From the NCBI GenBank assembly GCA_020744225.1, contig JAGMWG010000006.1, forward strand, positions 310,001 to 374,000: DNA of 64,000 nt, given 5' to 3'. Position numbers and translations under genes: made by a program. The stretch comes from Paraphoma chrysanthemicola. Its lineage: Eukaryota > Ascomycota > Dothideomycetes > Pleosporales > Phaeosphaeriaceae. The notes under the pieces are model-generated. The model was not told the origin of the DNA. It did not search any database and was given only the letters and a program-made list of their open reading frames with translations. Shown here piece after piece: positions 11,996-23,761 of this stretch (positions within the stretch are counted from its first letter, which is position 1; each line of letters opens with the position of its first letter).

Positions 11996-13892
11996 ATGAG
12001 CATCCGCACAGTCGAACTCAAGCCCTTCCAGGACCAGAAGCCCGGAACGTAAGTTGCAAGCTCTCTTATCTCCTGACCGCAACTTCTGGTAGAGAGCTCT
12101 CTAGCGAGCTTTGATACAGAATCCCCAACTACAGATTTCCTGCCAAATTTTCACGCCAGAAACTACAGCCTGCCTAGTCTCAAGATGACCCACCAGCTCA
12201 CACGTACTTTAGTTCTGGTCTCCGCAAGAAGGTCAAGGTCTTCCAGCAAGATCACTACTCAGAGGCATTCGTTGCCAGCATTCTGCTTTCAATCCCCGAG
12301 GGTGTCAAGGACTCATCCCTCGTCATTGGTGGTGATGGCCGCTACTGGAACCCAGAGGTCACCCAATTGATCGCCAAAATCGGTGCCGCATACGGCGTCA
12401 AGAAGCTCTTGATCGGCCAGAATGGCATCCTCAGCACACCCGCCGCCAGCCATATCATCCGGATACGGAAAGCAACTGGTGGTATTCTACTGACAGCTAG
12501 CCACAACCCTGGAGGTATGTGAACTTTCCGAATTCCGATGCGCAGCAGCACCACAAGGTCGAAAGAAGCTGATAATAAACAGGCCCCACCGAGGACTTCG
12601 GTATTAAGTACAACCTCGCCAACGGTGCCCCAGCGCCTGAGAGCGTCACGAACAAGATCTACGAGACCTCCAAGACCCTCACATCTTACAAGATCGCCGA
12701 TATTCCGGATGTCGACCTGAGCACGATCGGAACACAAAAGGTCGGCGACCTCGAGGTTGAGATCCTGCACTCGACCGAGGACTACCTCAAGATGCTTAAG
12801 GACATCTTCGACTTCGACCTGATCAAGTCTTTCCTCAAGCAGCACTCCGACTTTAAGGTCCTTTTCGATGGTCTCAGCGGTGTGACTGGCTCATATGGCG
12901 TGGACATCTTCGAGAAGGAGTTGGGCATCCCGAACAGCACACAAAACTGCGTACCTCTACCTGACTTCGGCGGCCACCACCCCGACCCCAACCTTGTCTA
13001 TGCCAAGTCGCTGGTCGATGCTGTAGACAAGAACGGCATCCACTTCGGCGCTGCCAGCGACGGCGATGGTGACCGCAACATGATCTACGGTGCGAAGAGT
13101 TTCGTGTCGCCCGGTGACAGCTTGGCCATTATTGCACACCACGCTGAGCTCATCCCATACTTCAAGAAGCAGGGCATCTACGGTCTTGCACGAAGCATGC
13201 CCACCTCTGGCGCGATCGACCTTGTCGCCAAGAAGAAGGGCGTCGAGTGCTACGAGGTGCCAACCGGCTGGAAGTTCTTCTGCGGTCTCTTCGATTCGGA
13301 CAAGATGAACATCTGCGGAGAGGAGAGTTTCGGAACCGGCAGCAACCACATTCGCGAGAAGGACGGTCTGTGGGCAGTCGTCGCATGGCTGAACATCCTC
13401 GCTGGTGTCGGCCAACAGACGGGCACTACACCCAGCATTGCGTCAGTACAGAAGGACTTCTGGAAGACTTACGGACGTACTTTCTTCACCCGCTACGACT
13501 ACGAGGGTTGCGAGACCGAGGGCGCCAACAAGGTCACTAGCCACATGAAGGAGCTCATCACTACCAAGAAGGACGAGTTCGTTGGCTCAACCGTCGCTGG
13601 CCGCAAGGTTGTCGAGGCCGACGACTTCTCATACACCGATCTCGACGGCAGCGTCAGCAAGAACCAGGGTATCTACGTCAAGTTCGATGATGGTAGCCGC
13701 ATCGTTGTGCGCCTGTCTGGCACAGGCAGCAGCGGCGCGACTATCCGTCTCTACATCGAAAAGCACAGCGGCGACGAGTCGACCTATGCTCTCGATGCGC
13801 AGGAGTACCTCAAGGACAACGTCAAGCTCGCAACCGATCTTCTTAAGCTTCAGGAGTACATTGGTCGCACCGAGCCCGATGTCAAGACCTAA
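11996..13892 (+). CDS. pgm: phosphoglucomutase (cytosolic, alpha-D-phosphohexomutase family)
   Basis: Exons 11996-12048, 12213-12514 and 12583-13892, with introns of 164 and 68 bp, encode 554 residues, the usual length for fungal phosphoglucomutase. The enzyme interconverts glucose-1-phosphate and glucose-6-phosphate in the cytosol, linking glycolysis to glycogen, trehalose and UDP-glucose synthesis. Landmarks in order: the phosphoserine loop TASHNPGG with Ser114, the metal-binding loop DGDGDRN, the sugar-specificity loop CGEESFGTGSNH, and the phosphate-binding loop RLSGTGSSGATIRLY near the C-terminus. The start follows from the match MSIRTVELKPFQDQKPGTSGLRKKVKVF obtained after removing the first intron. 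Both introns are phase-shifting, so only this model keeps the family sequence. High confidence. Confidence 0.97.
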
Positions 13893-14293
13893 GCGACTGT
13901 CAAGTGCGTGCGAAGGATGGAATAAAAGTAGACTGTACCTAGTATGAGACACGATGTATGACTGCAGAATCCAAAGCGTTGAACAATCAAATCATCCCTA
14001 TTTACACATCACATTGTGCGCTATTTTGCTTTGCATATGCGCGCATTATTACCGTGAACAGAAGAAATATAGAGACTCGTCATGACTACCTGGAGGTTGC
14101 GCGCAAAGGTGGCTTAGCGGGGCGACGTCATTCTGAATCTCGCAAACAAGCCGTCTCCATAACACCAGCACTGACCCCTTTGCCTCCCCGCCTTTGTAAC
14201 CCTCGACTCTGACATCCACACTATTCGCACTCGACGAGCTGTTTGACGCTTTATCCTCACCTCAATCTACCGTCTCCACCTATATCGCAAACC
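13893..14293. other. intergenic / promoter region of the OSBP gene
   Basis: Holds the 3' end of phosphoglucomutase (AATAAA at about 13921) and the pyrimidine-rich 5' leader of the next gene. No gene is supported. Confidence 0.5.
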
Positions 14294-15643
14294 ATGGCTG
14301 AAAAAGAAGGCTCTGCTGTGCCGCCCCAGGCCAAGGGGTCCTGGTCCAGCTTCCTCAAGGTACGAAGCCTGCTGTATCGCGACGCGCGCATACTGAGAGC
14401 AAGATAGTCCATAGCATCCTTCAATGGCGACCTGTCTACAATGACTGCGCCAGCCTTCATCCTCTCCACGAAGTCGCTCACCGAGTTCTCGTCGTACTGG
14501 ACCGAACACCCCTCAGTATTCGTCGCACCTGCCGCCGAGAAAGACCCAGCAAAGCGCGCCATGCTGGTTCTCAAGTGGTTCATCAGCACACTGAAGCAGC
14601 AGTACGCGAGTCGCAGCGAGAAATTGGGCAGCGAGAAGAAGCCTTTGAACCCCTTTTTGGGCGAGCTGTTCTTGGGCAAGTGGGAGGACCAGGCAGGCAC
14701 GACACAGCTCGTCAGCGAGCAAGTCAGGTACGGCGACGCTCCCATAGGCGTACGCGTTCTGTGCTAATGTGCTGCGCTCAGTCATCATCCTCCCGTCACG
14801 GCTTACTGCATCTGGAACGCCCAGCACGGCGTGCGGCTGCAGGGCTACAACGCGCAGAAGGCGTCTTTCAAGACAACCATTAACGTCAAGGTAAGTCTGA
14901 GCGCTCTGGTAATTTATCCAGAAGTTAAACTTGTGCAGCAAGTCGGCCATGCGCTCCTACACCTCGATGCCTGGGACGAGGACTACCTAATCACCCTACC
15001 CTCCCTCCACATCGAAGGCCTCATTACGGGTTCGCCCTACGTCGAATTGAACGGCAACACCTTCATCCAATCCTCTTCTGGCTACACAGCGCGCATCGAT
15101 TACAGCGGCAAGGGCTGGGTATCCGGGAAGAAGAACACCTTCTCGGCAGTCCTCTACCCCGAGGGCAAGGAGAAGGACATCATCTACAAGGTCGACGGGC
15201 AGTGGACAGACACGTGGCAGATCAAGGATGGCAAGACCAAGGCCGTCGTCGACACGTTCGATCCCAAGGTCACCAAGACGACACCGCTGACGGTCGCGCC
15301 CATCGAGGAGCAAGACCACTTCGAGACAAGACGCGCATGGAAGAAGGTCGCCGACGCCATCAACAAGGGCGACCTAGACACCACCTCCGCCGAAAAGACC
15401 ATCATCGAGACACGGCAACGCGAGATGCGAAAGACCGAGAAAGAGGCCGGTAAGGAGTGGGAGCGCAAGTTCTTCACCCGCGCCGACAAGTTCCCGCTGT
15501 TCCAGAGCCTAGCGAGCAAGGTTGGCGAGCCCGTCAACGACAGTCAGACCAACGGCGTGTGGGAGTTTGACCAGCAGAAGGCGAGTGCGGCAAAGTCACC
15601 ATTCCATCCGGACGTGAATCCGCCAATCTACGAGAGGAAATGA
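14294..15643 (+). CDS. oxysterol-binding protein, Kes1/Osh4 type
   Basis: Four exons (14294-14359, 14408-14727, 14782-14890, 14939-15643) with introns of 48, 54 and 48 bp give 399 residues. The family fingerprint EQVSHHPP at 126-133 is rebuilt exactly across the second intron, which fixes the splice sites. The N-terminal SFLKSIASFNGDLSTMTAPAF lid, NPFLGELFLG, and the C-terminal EKEAGKEWERKFF and FPLFQSLASKVGEP also fit. There is no PH domain or ankyrin region, so this is a short Osh protein consisting of the lipid-binding barrel alone. Such proteins exchange ergosterol for phosphatidylinositol 4-phosphate between ER, Golgi and plasma membrane. Confidence 0.95.
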
Positions 15644-15671
15644 AGCAGCTGAGTGCTGCTTCTTCTCACTC

Positions 15672-15701
15672 GCACTCTCCCGAGATGCACTCTCCCGAGA
15701 T
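15672..15701. repeat. two perfect 15-bp tandem copies
   Basis: GCACTCTCCCGAGAT occurs twice in a row, about 30 bases after the OSBP stop codon, so probably in its 3' untranslated region. Short and possibly slippage-derived. Confidence 0.8.
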
Positions 15702-17787
15702 GACGATGTTATGACACAGTTGGCTATACATACTAATGTAATGATCGATATGGTAAAGGCCTGGGGTATCCGAAAAAGAGGGCCACGATTGGGAGGATTG
15801 TCTGCTAGGCGAACCGGGGTATGTAGCGGGCAACAGGGCACGATGGAGGTGATTAAATATTGATACACCTGATATTGCATGCCCAGAGCACACCTATTGA
15901 AATCAACATTTTGCCACTCATGGCTATTCTCCGATTATCTGACCACTGACTTTGTTCGCGTATATGACTATCTTGTGACAATGACTGCAAGCCTTGCATG
16001 AGAGACATGATCAGAATATCTAGCATCTTTGCACGAAAGCATTTGCTTTCGCTGCGGTTTTGGCCCCTTGAGAAATGTAGAGTTGCGCACGAGGGAAGGG
16101 AACACACATAGTTCACCAAGAGTGCGAATTTTTGCACAGTGGAGAAAAGAGATCATGAGGTAATTATAATGGCCTTCGGATAGAAGTGGAGACAGAGCTG
16201 ACGTGGACTGTTGTTGGACGAGGGATTGAGAGCGGGGATTTATACGTGACTGGAGCAACTGTTTGTGAATTGCTTCGAATAAGAATCACACTCGGCCTTT
16301 TGTGGGGACATGAGTGTTGCGTAGAGGAAATTTTGCTATGAATTGGATGTGCATGGCACAACGAAACGACCAGCGCCCAATCTGTTGTTCCTTCTGGAGA
16401 AGGCGGAGAAATCATGCGTTCGTTGATAACCCTCTTTCGATGAGTGCGAAGTCGATGGACAAGGAATGGTGGGGAGAAGCGAAGGAGAGTGAGGTTGGGG
16501 ATTTGTACTCTAGCAGCGGACCTCATACTGGCAAATAAGGTCCATCTTCAACGAATGTCTTCCGTGCGCGTGGAGACATGGCATATCATCTGTGCTCTTT
16601 CGATGTGAAAGGAGCCAGATGAACGTATGAAATATCATCGCGTGCTTGTGGTTTTGCGGACGAGAAGTCATAATACTTCTGTGGGTTTTTTGTTAGAAAA
16701 GCAATCCGGTTGAGATACTCAAGAGCTATGTACAGAAAGATTCGAGGAATGCGAAAGCATAAATTTATAGCCTATCTTCCATGTAATAATCACTAAGTAA
16801 TCTTTGAAACACAGGCTCTTGTATCTAAGGACATGTCGTGCATCCTGCGGGCTTTTCGCGCGTGCTTAATGCGGCGGTCGAATGTAGCCGAGGAACGCAT
16901 ATGATGATATGTTTCGAAAGAGCGCAGAAGGACAGAGACATAGAAGTTTCGAATGTTTGTTTTGTTAGAAAAAGTCGAAAGGTTGGTGTGAGCATTCGAA
17001 GAGAAGGAAGAGTGTACAAACGAGTGAGGATTGATACTTCACCGACTAGCAAGCCATTAAGCCGAAGCTATCTTTACGTAACGCACCGAACTCTTACATC
17101 ATGGACATGGCAGATGACTCGTCCGCTTTTGATGTAGTCCGGATCAGTTGGGCGCAGCTTACCGGACGTTACGCCGCATTTTAGGTTTTCGAAGGAGAGA
17201 AAAGTCATGATACCGTCAACTCCTCGATTTTGGTAATTTCTCAACTGATGGATGATATGTGCAAGAGGAAAGGATGGGTACGCGAGGAGCTACGTATACT
17301 CCAGTTGTTCGTCAACAGGTTGTGCAGCGATTTTGTGGTTTCGAAGCGATCAAATGCCACTGCTCGAGGACATGACATAGTTTTTGGGGTTGAGAAGCGG
17401 CGGTGTGTATTGGGTTTACTAGATGCAGCGCAACGAACATTGGAAGCCATAGCGTTGGTTTGGAAGAGGGATGCAGCCATACCATGTGCGTGGGTCATTT
17501 TCGAGAAATTTAGGCACGCTGGGAAGGGGCCATGGTGTTTAGAAGAAAAGAGAAGATGTGCACGACGAACTTTTATATTCTAAGGGCTATACGACGGCCA
17601 GTGAGCAGTCTGAAAACGAAGACCTGATCATGCGGAGACATGTAGGGTCGGTAGCGTTGTTTTCGCATTTATTATATTAACCCAGCCAAGTATCTTGCCT
17701 TTATCGCTGACTGGAACGACACGAAGGGAGAGGAGGTGGAGGTGTCTTCGCCTGTCAGTCTATGCTCGAGGCTCTGACTGACCACAA
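15702..17787. other. 2.1-kb intergenic region without supported genes
   Basis: Open frames of up to 120 codons occur on both strands (for example 16164-16526 minus and 17230-17583 plus), but none shows a domain, matching exon structure or coding-like composition. The stretch lies between convergent gene ends. A non-coding RNA or orphan gene cannot be excluded. Confidence 0.4.
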
Positions 17788-19467
17788 TTAATCTCTGCAA
17801 CCAGCATACAACTGCCCCATTTGCACGGGCGCAAGAGGCGCACCGCTCGTGCCTGCGTGGCGTACTTCATTCCCGGCATTGCTAACCTTGTCGCCCCAAA
17901 AGAAAGCTTGCTCAACAACCTCTGGCCATGTATCGATAAGATCACAGAGAGTCTGTAGGTGTCCATAAGTTGCCGGCTGTGGACCTTTCGGTTCATGTCG
18001 GACCAATAGGGTTGTGAATAAAGCAAGAACAGCCATCAAGGCAGATAGTGGCAGTAAGCCTCGCCAGTTCATCACCATTTGTTTTCCTTCCATGCCAAGT
18101 GAGATGCCAAATAGCCAATGGGACACCGCCTTGAAAAGGAAAAGGCTCAAGGTTTGCCAGCTCAAAAGAGCCGTTTTGATCGATCCTAAAGCTCCCTGAG
18201 AGACGCATTGGCCACTGGTTTTGGTAGCGCGTCGCCATGCAGACTCATCCCTCGAGAGGTTCACAATCATTTCCGCTATATGGAGTCCCAAAGTAATTCC
18301 AGCCTGAAACGTCACAACAAGCAATATGGCGGTAATGTTGAGCTGGAAGTCGGGCACGCTCTTGCCGTAGAAGGGTATATCGCGAGAGAAAGACCCAGAG
18401 TTGCGCGTAGCAGATACGGATAGGACGACGACGGCCCAGAGGAATATCAAGCCAGCCAGCGACCAAAGCAAACGTGTGATAATCCGAACTTGGACGTGTG
18501 AATGACGTATGGAACGCTGTCGCTCAAGCGGCATCGTGGCAAGCGACGACGCAGTGCGGTCGAAGACGGACATCATGCAGCGCTTGGAGCGGTGGCTCAA
18601 AAGACGTAAGTGCATCATAGTGAGCACGGTGTTTATGGGATTAGAGCTCCAAGTTGGTATCAGCGCCGATGAGTTGTATAGACTTAATGTCGAAATCAAA
18701 GCTTGACCCATGATCCCGATTCCGAGCATCATAAGAGCAATGCCATTGACGATGAAGCTGGCCTGTTCCGTGACGCCGTTGGGAAGGAACAACTGTCCAG
18801 AGGCCGCATAGCAAGTCATTAGGAGGAAGGCCGATACCAGGTTCATGGACCAGCGACTCGAAGAACATCCGCGTGTGGTAGCCAAGAGTCTCAGGTTAGA
18901 ATTGAAGTGAAGTCGATTCTCGCGGCTCAGAGCCCAGCGAAATGATGTTGAGTGGATGTAACCCAAACAGTCTGTGCATAAAGTAATCGCAACGTTGACT
19001 GCCAATTTCACAAGCGCCTGTTCCGTAGATCCCAGGAAAAAGGTACGTTGGCCGTACCTATCAACAGCTGCCGAGAGGATGCATGAGACGTGTCATCGTG
19101 GCGCAGAAGAGGGTTGGAACTCACTATAACTTCCAGTCTGGAGTAAGAATGCTCGACGTCCTTTGAAGGCCCAGGTCGCGATGATGATGCAGGCGATGGA
19201 AACCATCATGCTAAGGACGAGGCCTGCAATGCAGGTATTGCGCGTGCCATTTGCCTTGTCAAATGGAGGAAGTGTATCAAGAGACTGTACTCTCGTGGTG
19301 CACTTGCCGTCTTTAAGCAAATGCTGCATAGATATGCTGTTTTCGTTATTTGCTTCTGAAGGCGCATCCTCGATGTCCGACGTGTCATCGTGCATCACAT
19401 GTGTTGTATTTGCGTCGTTGTATATTTCGGACTGCACAGTAGTATATTGGCCCCGAGAGGTCGACAT
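17788..19467 (-). CDS. polytopic membrane protein of unknown function
   Basis: Exon 1 19467-19125 and exon 2 19067-17788, joined across a 57-bp intron (GTGAGT donor, GGCAG acceptor), give 540 residues. The Met at 19467 starts a hydrophilic N-terminus (MSTSRGQYTTVQSE). An upstream in-frame ATG at 19641 would add 58 residues of poor quality. About eight membrane segments are visible: CIAGLVLSMMVSIACIII, then after the splice LVKLAVNVAITLCTD, SMNLVSAFLLMTCYA, IVNGIALMMLGIGIMG, LLWSLAGLIFLWAVVVL, ITAILLVVTFQAGITL, LFLFKAVSHWLFGI and LLPLSALMAVLALFTTLL. The DRYGQRTFFLG motif just after the splice supports the junction. Layout resembles fungal DUF3176/DUF3433-like membrane proteins, but I cannot assign the family. 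Divergent from the Rax2-like gene. Confidence 0.75.
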
Positions 19468-19870
19468 TTGGCTCCACGAAGTAAGAAGATGCAAGAAGCA
19501 CGATGCACGCTTTGAACCATCAGGAGCTCCAGTCATGAAATGTACTACAACGCGGCGTTGGCGACTTGAACCGGACCCCACGCTAAGGAAAAGCGGCGCA
19601 GCACATTGGAGGTCGTGATTGGCGAAAAACACAGCCGCCATGTTTCAGCTACTGCGCTGCACGCCTTTTTCCCTTGCTCATGCTCCGCCACCGCGCAGCC
19701 TTAAAACAGGACGAGCGAAGGTGAACGTCGACCGTTAGCCCGACGATGAAGGTTTCCAATGGAGAACATCTGCTTCCTTCGATGCTCTGAACCACCACCG
19801 AAATGATCCGCTCGAAACCTCAAACCCTTTCAAGTTGGCCTTTTGGAAAGCCACCATACATCATTGTATA
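19468..19870. promoter_or_regulatory. divergent promoter region
   Basis: 403 bp between two divergent genes for surface/membrane proteins. An upstream ATG at 19803 opens a short frame that stops before the Rax2-like start, a possible upstream ORF. No specific binding site is assigned. Confidence 0.35.
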
Positions 19871-22663
19871 ATGATGTTCATCCTCAAAGCCTGCCTCTTG
19901 GGCATTTTAATACTCCCCACTGGATATACATTGGATTTCAGCCATAATATCGTTCCTCAACCTAATTTGAACCCGGACGACCTTGGCAACATCATCTTCA
20001 CAGGTGACTTCGACGCAGCATTACTTTACAAATACCGAAGTGCTGTGTTGTCATCCACAACTATAACGTCAAAGGTGGACTTCATCAGAGCGCGTCTGCC
20101 TGACAACACTTTCCAAGACCTGGCTGAGCTAAATGGGACGGTTTCCCAGATGTGTACGTTCAACTCTTCGTCAGGAAACACCGCGCCCACAGAATGGATC
20201 GCTGTCGCCGGCAATTTTACGTCAATCGACACGGTGTCAACACCAGGAGGGTTCGCCCTGTTCGATCCCACTGCGAAGACAGAAAAGAGGATCGTAGCCA
20301 TTCCTGGCCTCCCGAGCATGGTTGAGAGACTTCTTTGTGTTGAGGATCTAAATGCGATATTTCTTGCTGGTCGCTCGCTGGATTCAAGTTCATCGAAAGC
20401 CTTTATCTGGAACCCAAAGGACGGGCTGAGCATTCTTCCGTTCGCTGGATTCAACGGACCGATACACTCGATTACCCGCTCATCGAATGGCTCGATAATC
20501 TTCAGTGGCGCTTTCAACAGACTTATCACCAACGCATCTAGTGTCGAACTCAATGGTCATTTTGAGTTTGATCCATCCGGCTCGGCTGACTCACTCCCAG
20601 ATCTCATGTCGCAGTCGAGGATGTCAGCTGCCGTATCTCTTTTAGATCCAGGAGCCATTATCACCAGCGTTATATCAACAGAACACTTCGTTGCAGCTGC
20701 CGGCAACTTCTCCGGACCTGGGATATCCAATATTTTCATCGCAACTGAGCAAGGAGAGATTCATGATTTAGCCGGCAGTGGCCTCAACGACATCGTTGCC
20801 TCGCTGCACTATTCACAATCAGAGGAGGTCTTATTTGTAGGTGGAGACTTCACAGACGTAGCAAATGGTTCCATTGCGGGACTTAATCACGTGGCAGGCT
20901 ACTCTCTACAAAGCAAGAGTTGGTTCCCTTTGGGCTCTGGCGTGAACGGCAGAGTAGAAACCTTCAACCGTCTGAGTCTCAATCTAACCGCCGGAAACCC
21001 TGAAGATATCCTCATCATCAACGGCAACTTCAGCCAGATCCGGTCTTTCAATCAAACCGCAACAGTCGTGGCCGATGGGATTGGGGTTTGGGTGCCTTCG
21101 AGAGCTAAGTGGCTTGAGCATTTGGAGCTTATTGATAAGCCGAAATATGAAGGTCGACTCAAGACCAGTACCAATCTCTCGGATGGCAACACAACCAATT
21201 TTGCTGGCACACTATCGTCCTGGGTCTTGAGTGCAACAGGCGCAATCTATTGGGTCCCTGAACAGGGCGGCGCCGATGTCAGACTTGAGAATCTTGGGCT
21301 AAGCATTGAGCCAGGAAACGCGAACAGCTCAACCGAAGGCATTGTGGCTGGGCTATTTTTCAAGGATAATGAATTAAATCTTACGGTGGTTGGTGGGTCC
21401 TTCACAGCAACCGCATCCAGTGACACTGGTAGCGCAATATTGCATGGCCTTGCAATCATCAATGGTACTTCCATCGAACGTAGCGTCGGAATAACTATTA
21501 CAGGTCTTCCTGGCTTTCCTGTAGGCTCCTACGTTCGATGTGTAGAGGCCGCAAATGGTTTGCTTTACATTGGTGGAATATTTGAGCACTCCGTTCGTGA
21601 GAGGAAGGTGGTCGGCTTACTCATATTTGACCCTTTTCAAAACGCATATTTTGACCTGCAGCCTCCTCCCCTTGGCGGGAGAACCGTCCAGGTACAAACC
21701 ATCAAGGCGCGACCAGATAGTGAGCAGATATACATCGGTGGCTCATTCGATACTGCTGGAAGTATCCAATGTCCCGCAGTCTGCATCTACGACACGCTCA
21801 AGGGATCCTGGACAAGGCCGGGCTCGAACTTAGGTGGTGTCGTCACACATATGGTCTGGTTGGGGGCTGACATGCTTGTCATAGCTGGCGAGCTTACTCT
21901 AGATGGCCAGCCTTTGTCGCTGGCAGCTTTCAATGTTGCGGCCAATCAGTGGACTCCTGTAAATGAACGGTCTCCTTTAGATGGCAAGGTCACTGCGATG
22001 GTCACTTTCATTGATCGTTCGGACGCTGGCGAGACTGCGCGCGAAGAACGCCCTGACGACTCTTTCGGCTCGGCTTGGTCCAGCGATACGTCCAACTTCT
22101 GGATCGCTGGAAAAGGAAACGACAGCGCTGCTTTCCTCAAGAAATGGGATGGGAATAATTGGACAACCGTGCAACATGGGTATAGCGCCGACTCCATTGT
22201 TCATGGTCTGGAGTTCATGTCCAGGAGCGAAGACGGGGCACCAAACGATTTGATTGATCAGTCACAATATCTTCTTCTGCTGGGAGACATTGGTCTACCT
22301 CAGGGACGGGCTGCAGCTGTCTTGTTCGACGGGACCACTTTCACACCGTGGATCTTCGCTAAAACGGCAAGTGGACAGCCCGGCTCAATCACGTCTGTCA
22401 TGTTCGAGAATCCGAGCATTTTATTCCGTAGTATGGATATTCTGGTCGGACTTCGTTATACTTTCAGACAACTCTTCTAACATCTACTAGATCGAACCGA
22501 CCCATATGGCCACGTTCTTGCTATCTCAATCACGATCGTGGCAGTGCTGATTTCCATTATCGTTATCGGAGAAGTAGAGAATGCATGGTATCAAAGGAGA
22601 CGGGCTTCCACAGGCTATGGGATTTCTTGGCTGGTTCAAGTTCGTGAGGAAATAGCGAAATGA
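19871..22663 (+). CDS. Rax2-like cell-surface morphogenesis protein, short form
   Basis: Exon 1 is 19871-22430. A 60-bp intron (GTATGG donor, TCTAACATCTACTAG end) removes the early stop at 22478-22480. Exon 2 22491-22663 completes 910 residues. The first residues (MFILKACLLGILILPTGYT) form a signal peptide. The ectodomain has the repeated beta-propeller style of fungal Rax2: GDFDAALLYKY, VAGNFTS, FIWNPKDGLS, IFSGAFN, FVGGDFTDV and YIGGIFE, with many N-glycosylation sites. After the splice a single membrane helix (VLAISITIVAVLISIIVIG) and a short cytoplasmic tail follow. Rax2 marks bud or growth sites at the plasma membrane. Ordinary family members are about 1,100-1,250 residues, so this copy is clearly shorter and divergent, perhaps a paralogue. 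Confidence 0.78.
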
Positions 22664-22892
22664 GACATTTATGTAGACATTTCGGGCGCCGTTGTTGTAT
22701 CAAGATGCTAAGCCAACATACTCCATGAAATGATATATAATTCGGGAATTGACATTTCGGTGTCTTTGCGATGATCAACTACTCCTACTAAATTTCCCAC
22801 CCAAAACCTATACTTGCCTTGCTGCATGGGACACAAGTCACACCGCAATCGGGTGGGGAAAGAGTTACAAAATCAAAAACTTTCCCAAACGC

Positions 22893-23597
22893 TTATCGCA
22901 ACATAAAATACGACAATCCAGGAATGCTTTTCAGCGCTGAAGCGTTCCGCGCATCGCTATCTACCACAACACCCCCGCTTGTGACCTGCCCCCTCGATGG
23001 CACAGGTGTGGCAGGTGTATACTCCCCAGACGCGACGGGCGTAGCGACACGTTTCGGTCCAGAGCCATGATTCTTGGTGCGCCGGATCTTCCGAGCTTGA
23101 GGAAGTACCACGGCCTTTTGGTTGGTAGACTTTTCGTCGGGATTGGTTTTGACTGGAGTTTTCTTCGCAGCGACTGTCTCGACAGTCTTCTGCTTCTTGG
23201 TTGGTGCTCCTTCACCATCATCGATGCTGCTTGACTTACGCTTGGATGCCTTCTTCACGGTGGCAACTGGCTTCTGATCGTGGTCTTGGCTGGTGTCGCG
23301 GACAGCAATGCGCTCCTTTGCACGATTTACTGGTCCTTCTTCGTCGTCATCATCATCGTTGAAGTCGGATGGTGAGGCTGAAGTCTTCGCGTCGGCTGTC
23401 GAATAGCCTGAATCGATGTTCTGGCTTTGTGTTGCCTTGCGTTTCTTGCTGGCTTGGACCACTGCTGAAGAAGCCTTCTGCATTTTATCTTTTGCCTTGG
23501 CCGCTTTGGCCGCTGCCTCTCGCACTAATCGGCTTGCTTTCGAGACCGATTTGGCCTTACCAGCAGCCTCTGCCTCTCGGTCTTGGATGACTTGCAT
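22893..23597 (-). CDS. basic Lys/Ala-rich nuclear-type protein (possibly the 3' exon of the upstream frame)
   Basis: An open frame of 234 codons starts with MQVIQDREAEAAGKAKS. Coding-like sequence of the same frame extends about 20 codons further upstream (SAARNAVTNHNSLKRA), so the true start probably lies in an exon further 5'. The protein is dominated by an Ala/Lys helical segment, acidic runs (DDDDDEEG) and several bipartite basic clusters (KKASKRKSS, PTKKQK, ARKIRRTKNHG) that suggest a nuclear or chromatin role. No domain is recognised. A join to the frame ending at 23762 through a donor GTGTGA near 23834 and acceptor TTGCAG near 23659 would keep frame, but the donor is weak. Confidence 0.5.
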   Translation of the reverse strand: MQVIQDREAEAAGKAKSVSKASRLVREAAAKAAKAKDKMQKASSAVVQASKKRKATQSQNIDSGYSTADAKTSASPSDFNDDDDDEEGPVNRAKERIAVRDTSQDHDQKPVATVKKASKRKSSSIDDGEGAPTKKQKTVETVAAKKTPVKTNPDEKSTNQKAVVLPQARKIRRTKNHGSGPKRVATPVASGEYTPATPVPSRGQVTSGGVVVDSDARNASALKSIPGLSYFMLR

Positions 23598-23761
23598 GGC
23601 TCGCTTCAGACTGTTGTGGTTGGTGACCGCATTGCGGGCTGCAGACGCAGCGATTCTGCAAGTAACGGACCATGTTCAGAGGCCGCAAGAAAATCGATAG
23701 TGATGCTCCAGGCCTCAGCTTCTTTGCGGAGCTCTTGCACGCTCATATGCTGGATTTGATC

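Noticed and set aside
16164..17583. Several 75-120 codon frames in the 2.1-kb gap
   Set aside because: Both strands are equally open, with no recognisable motif or consistent exon chain.
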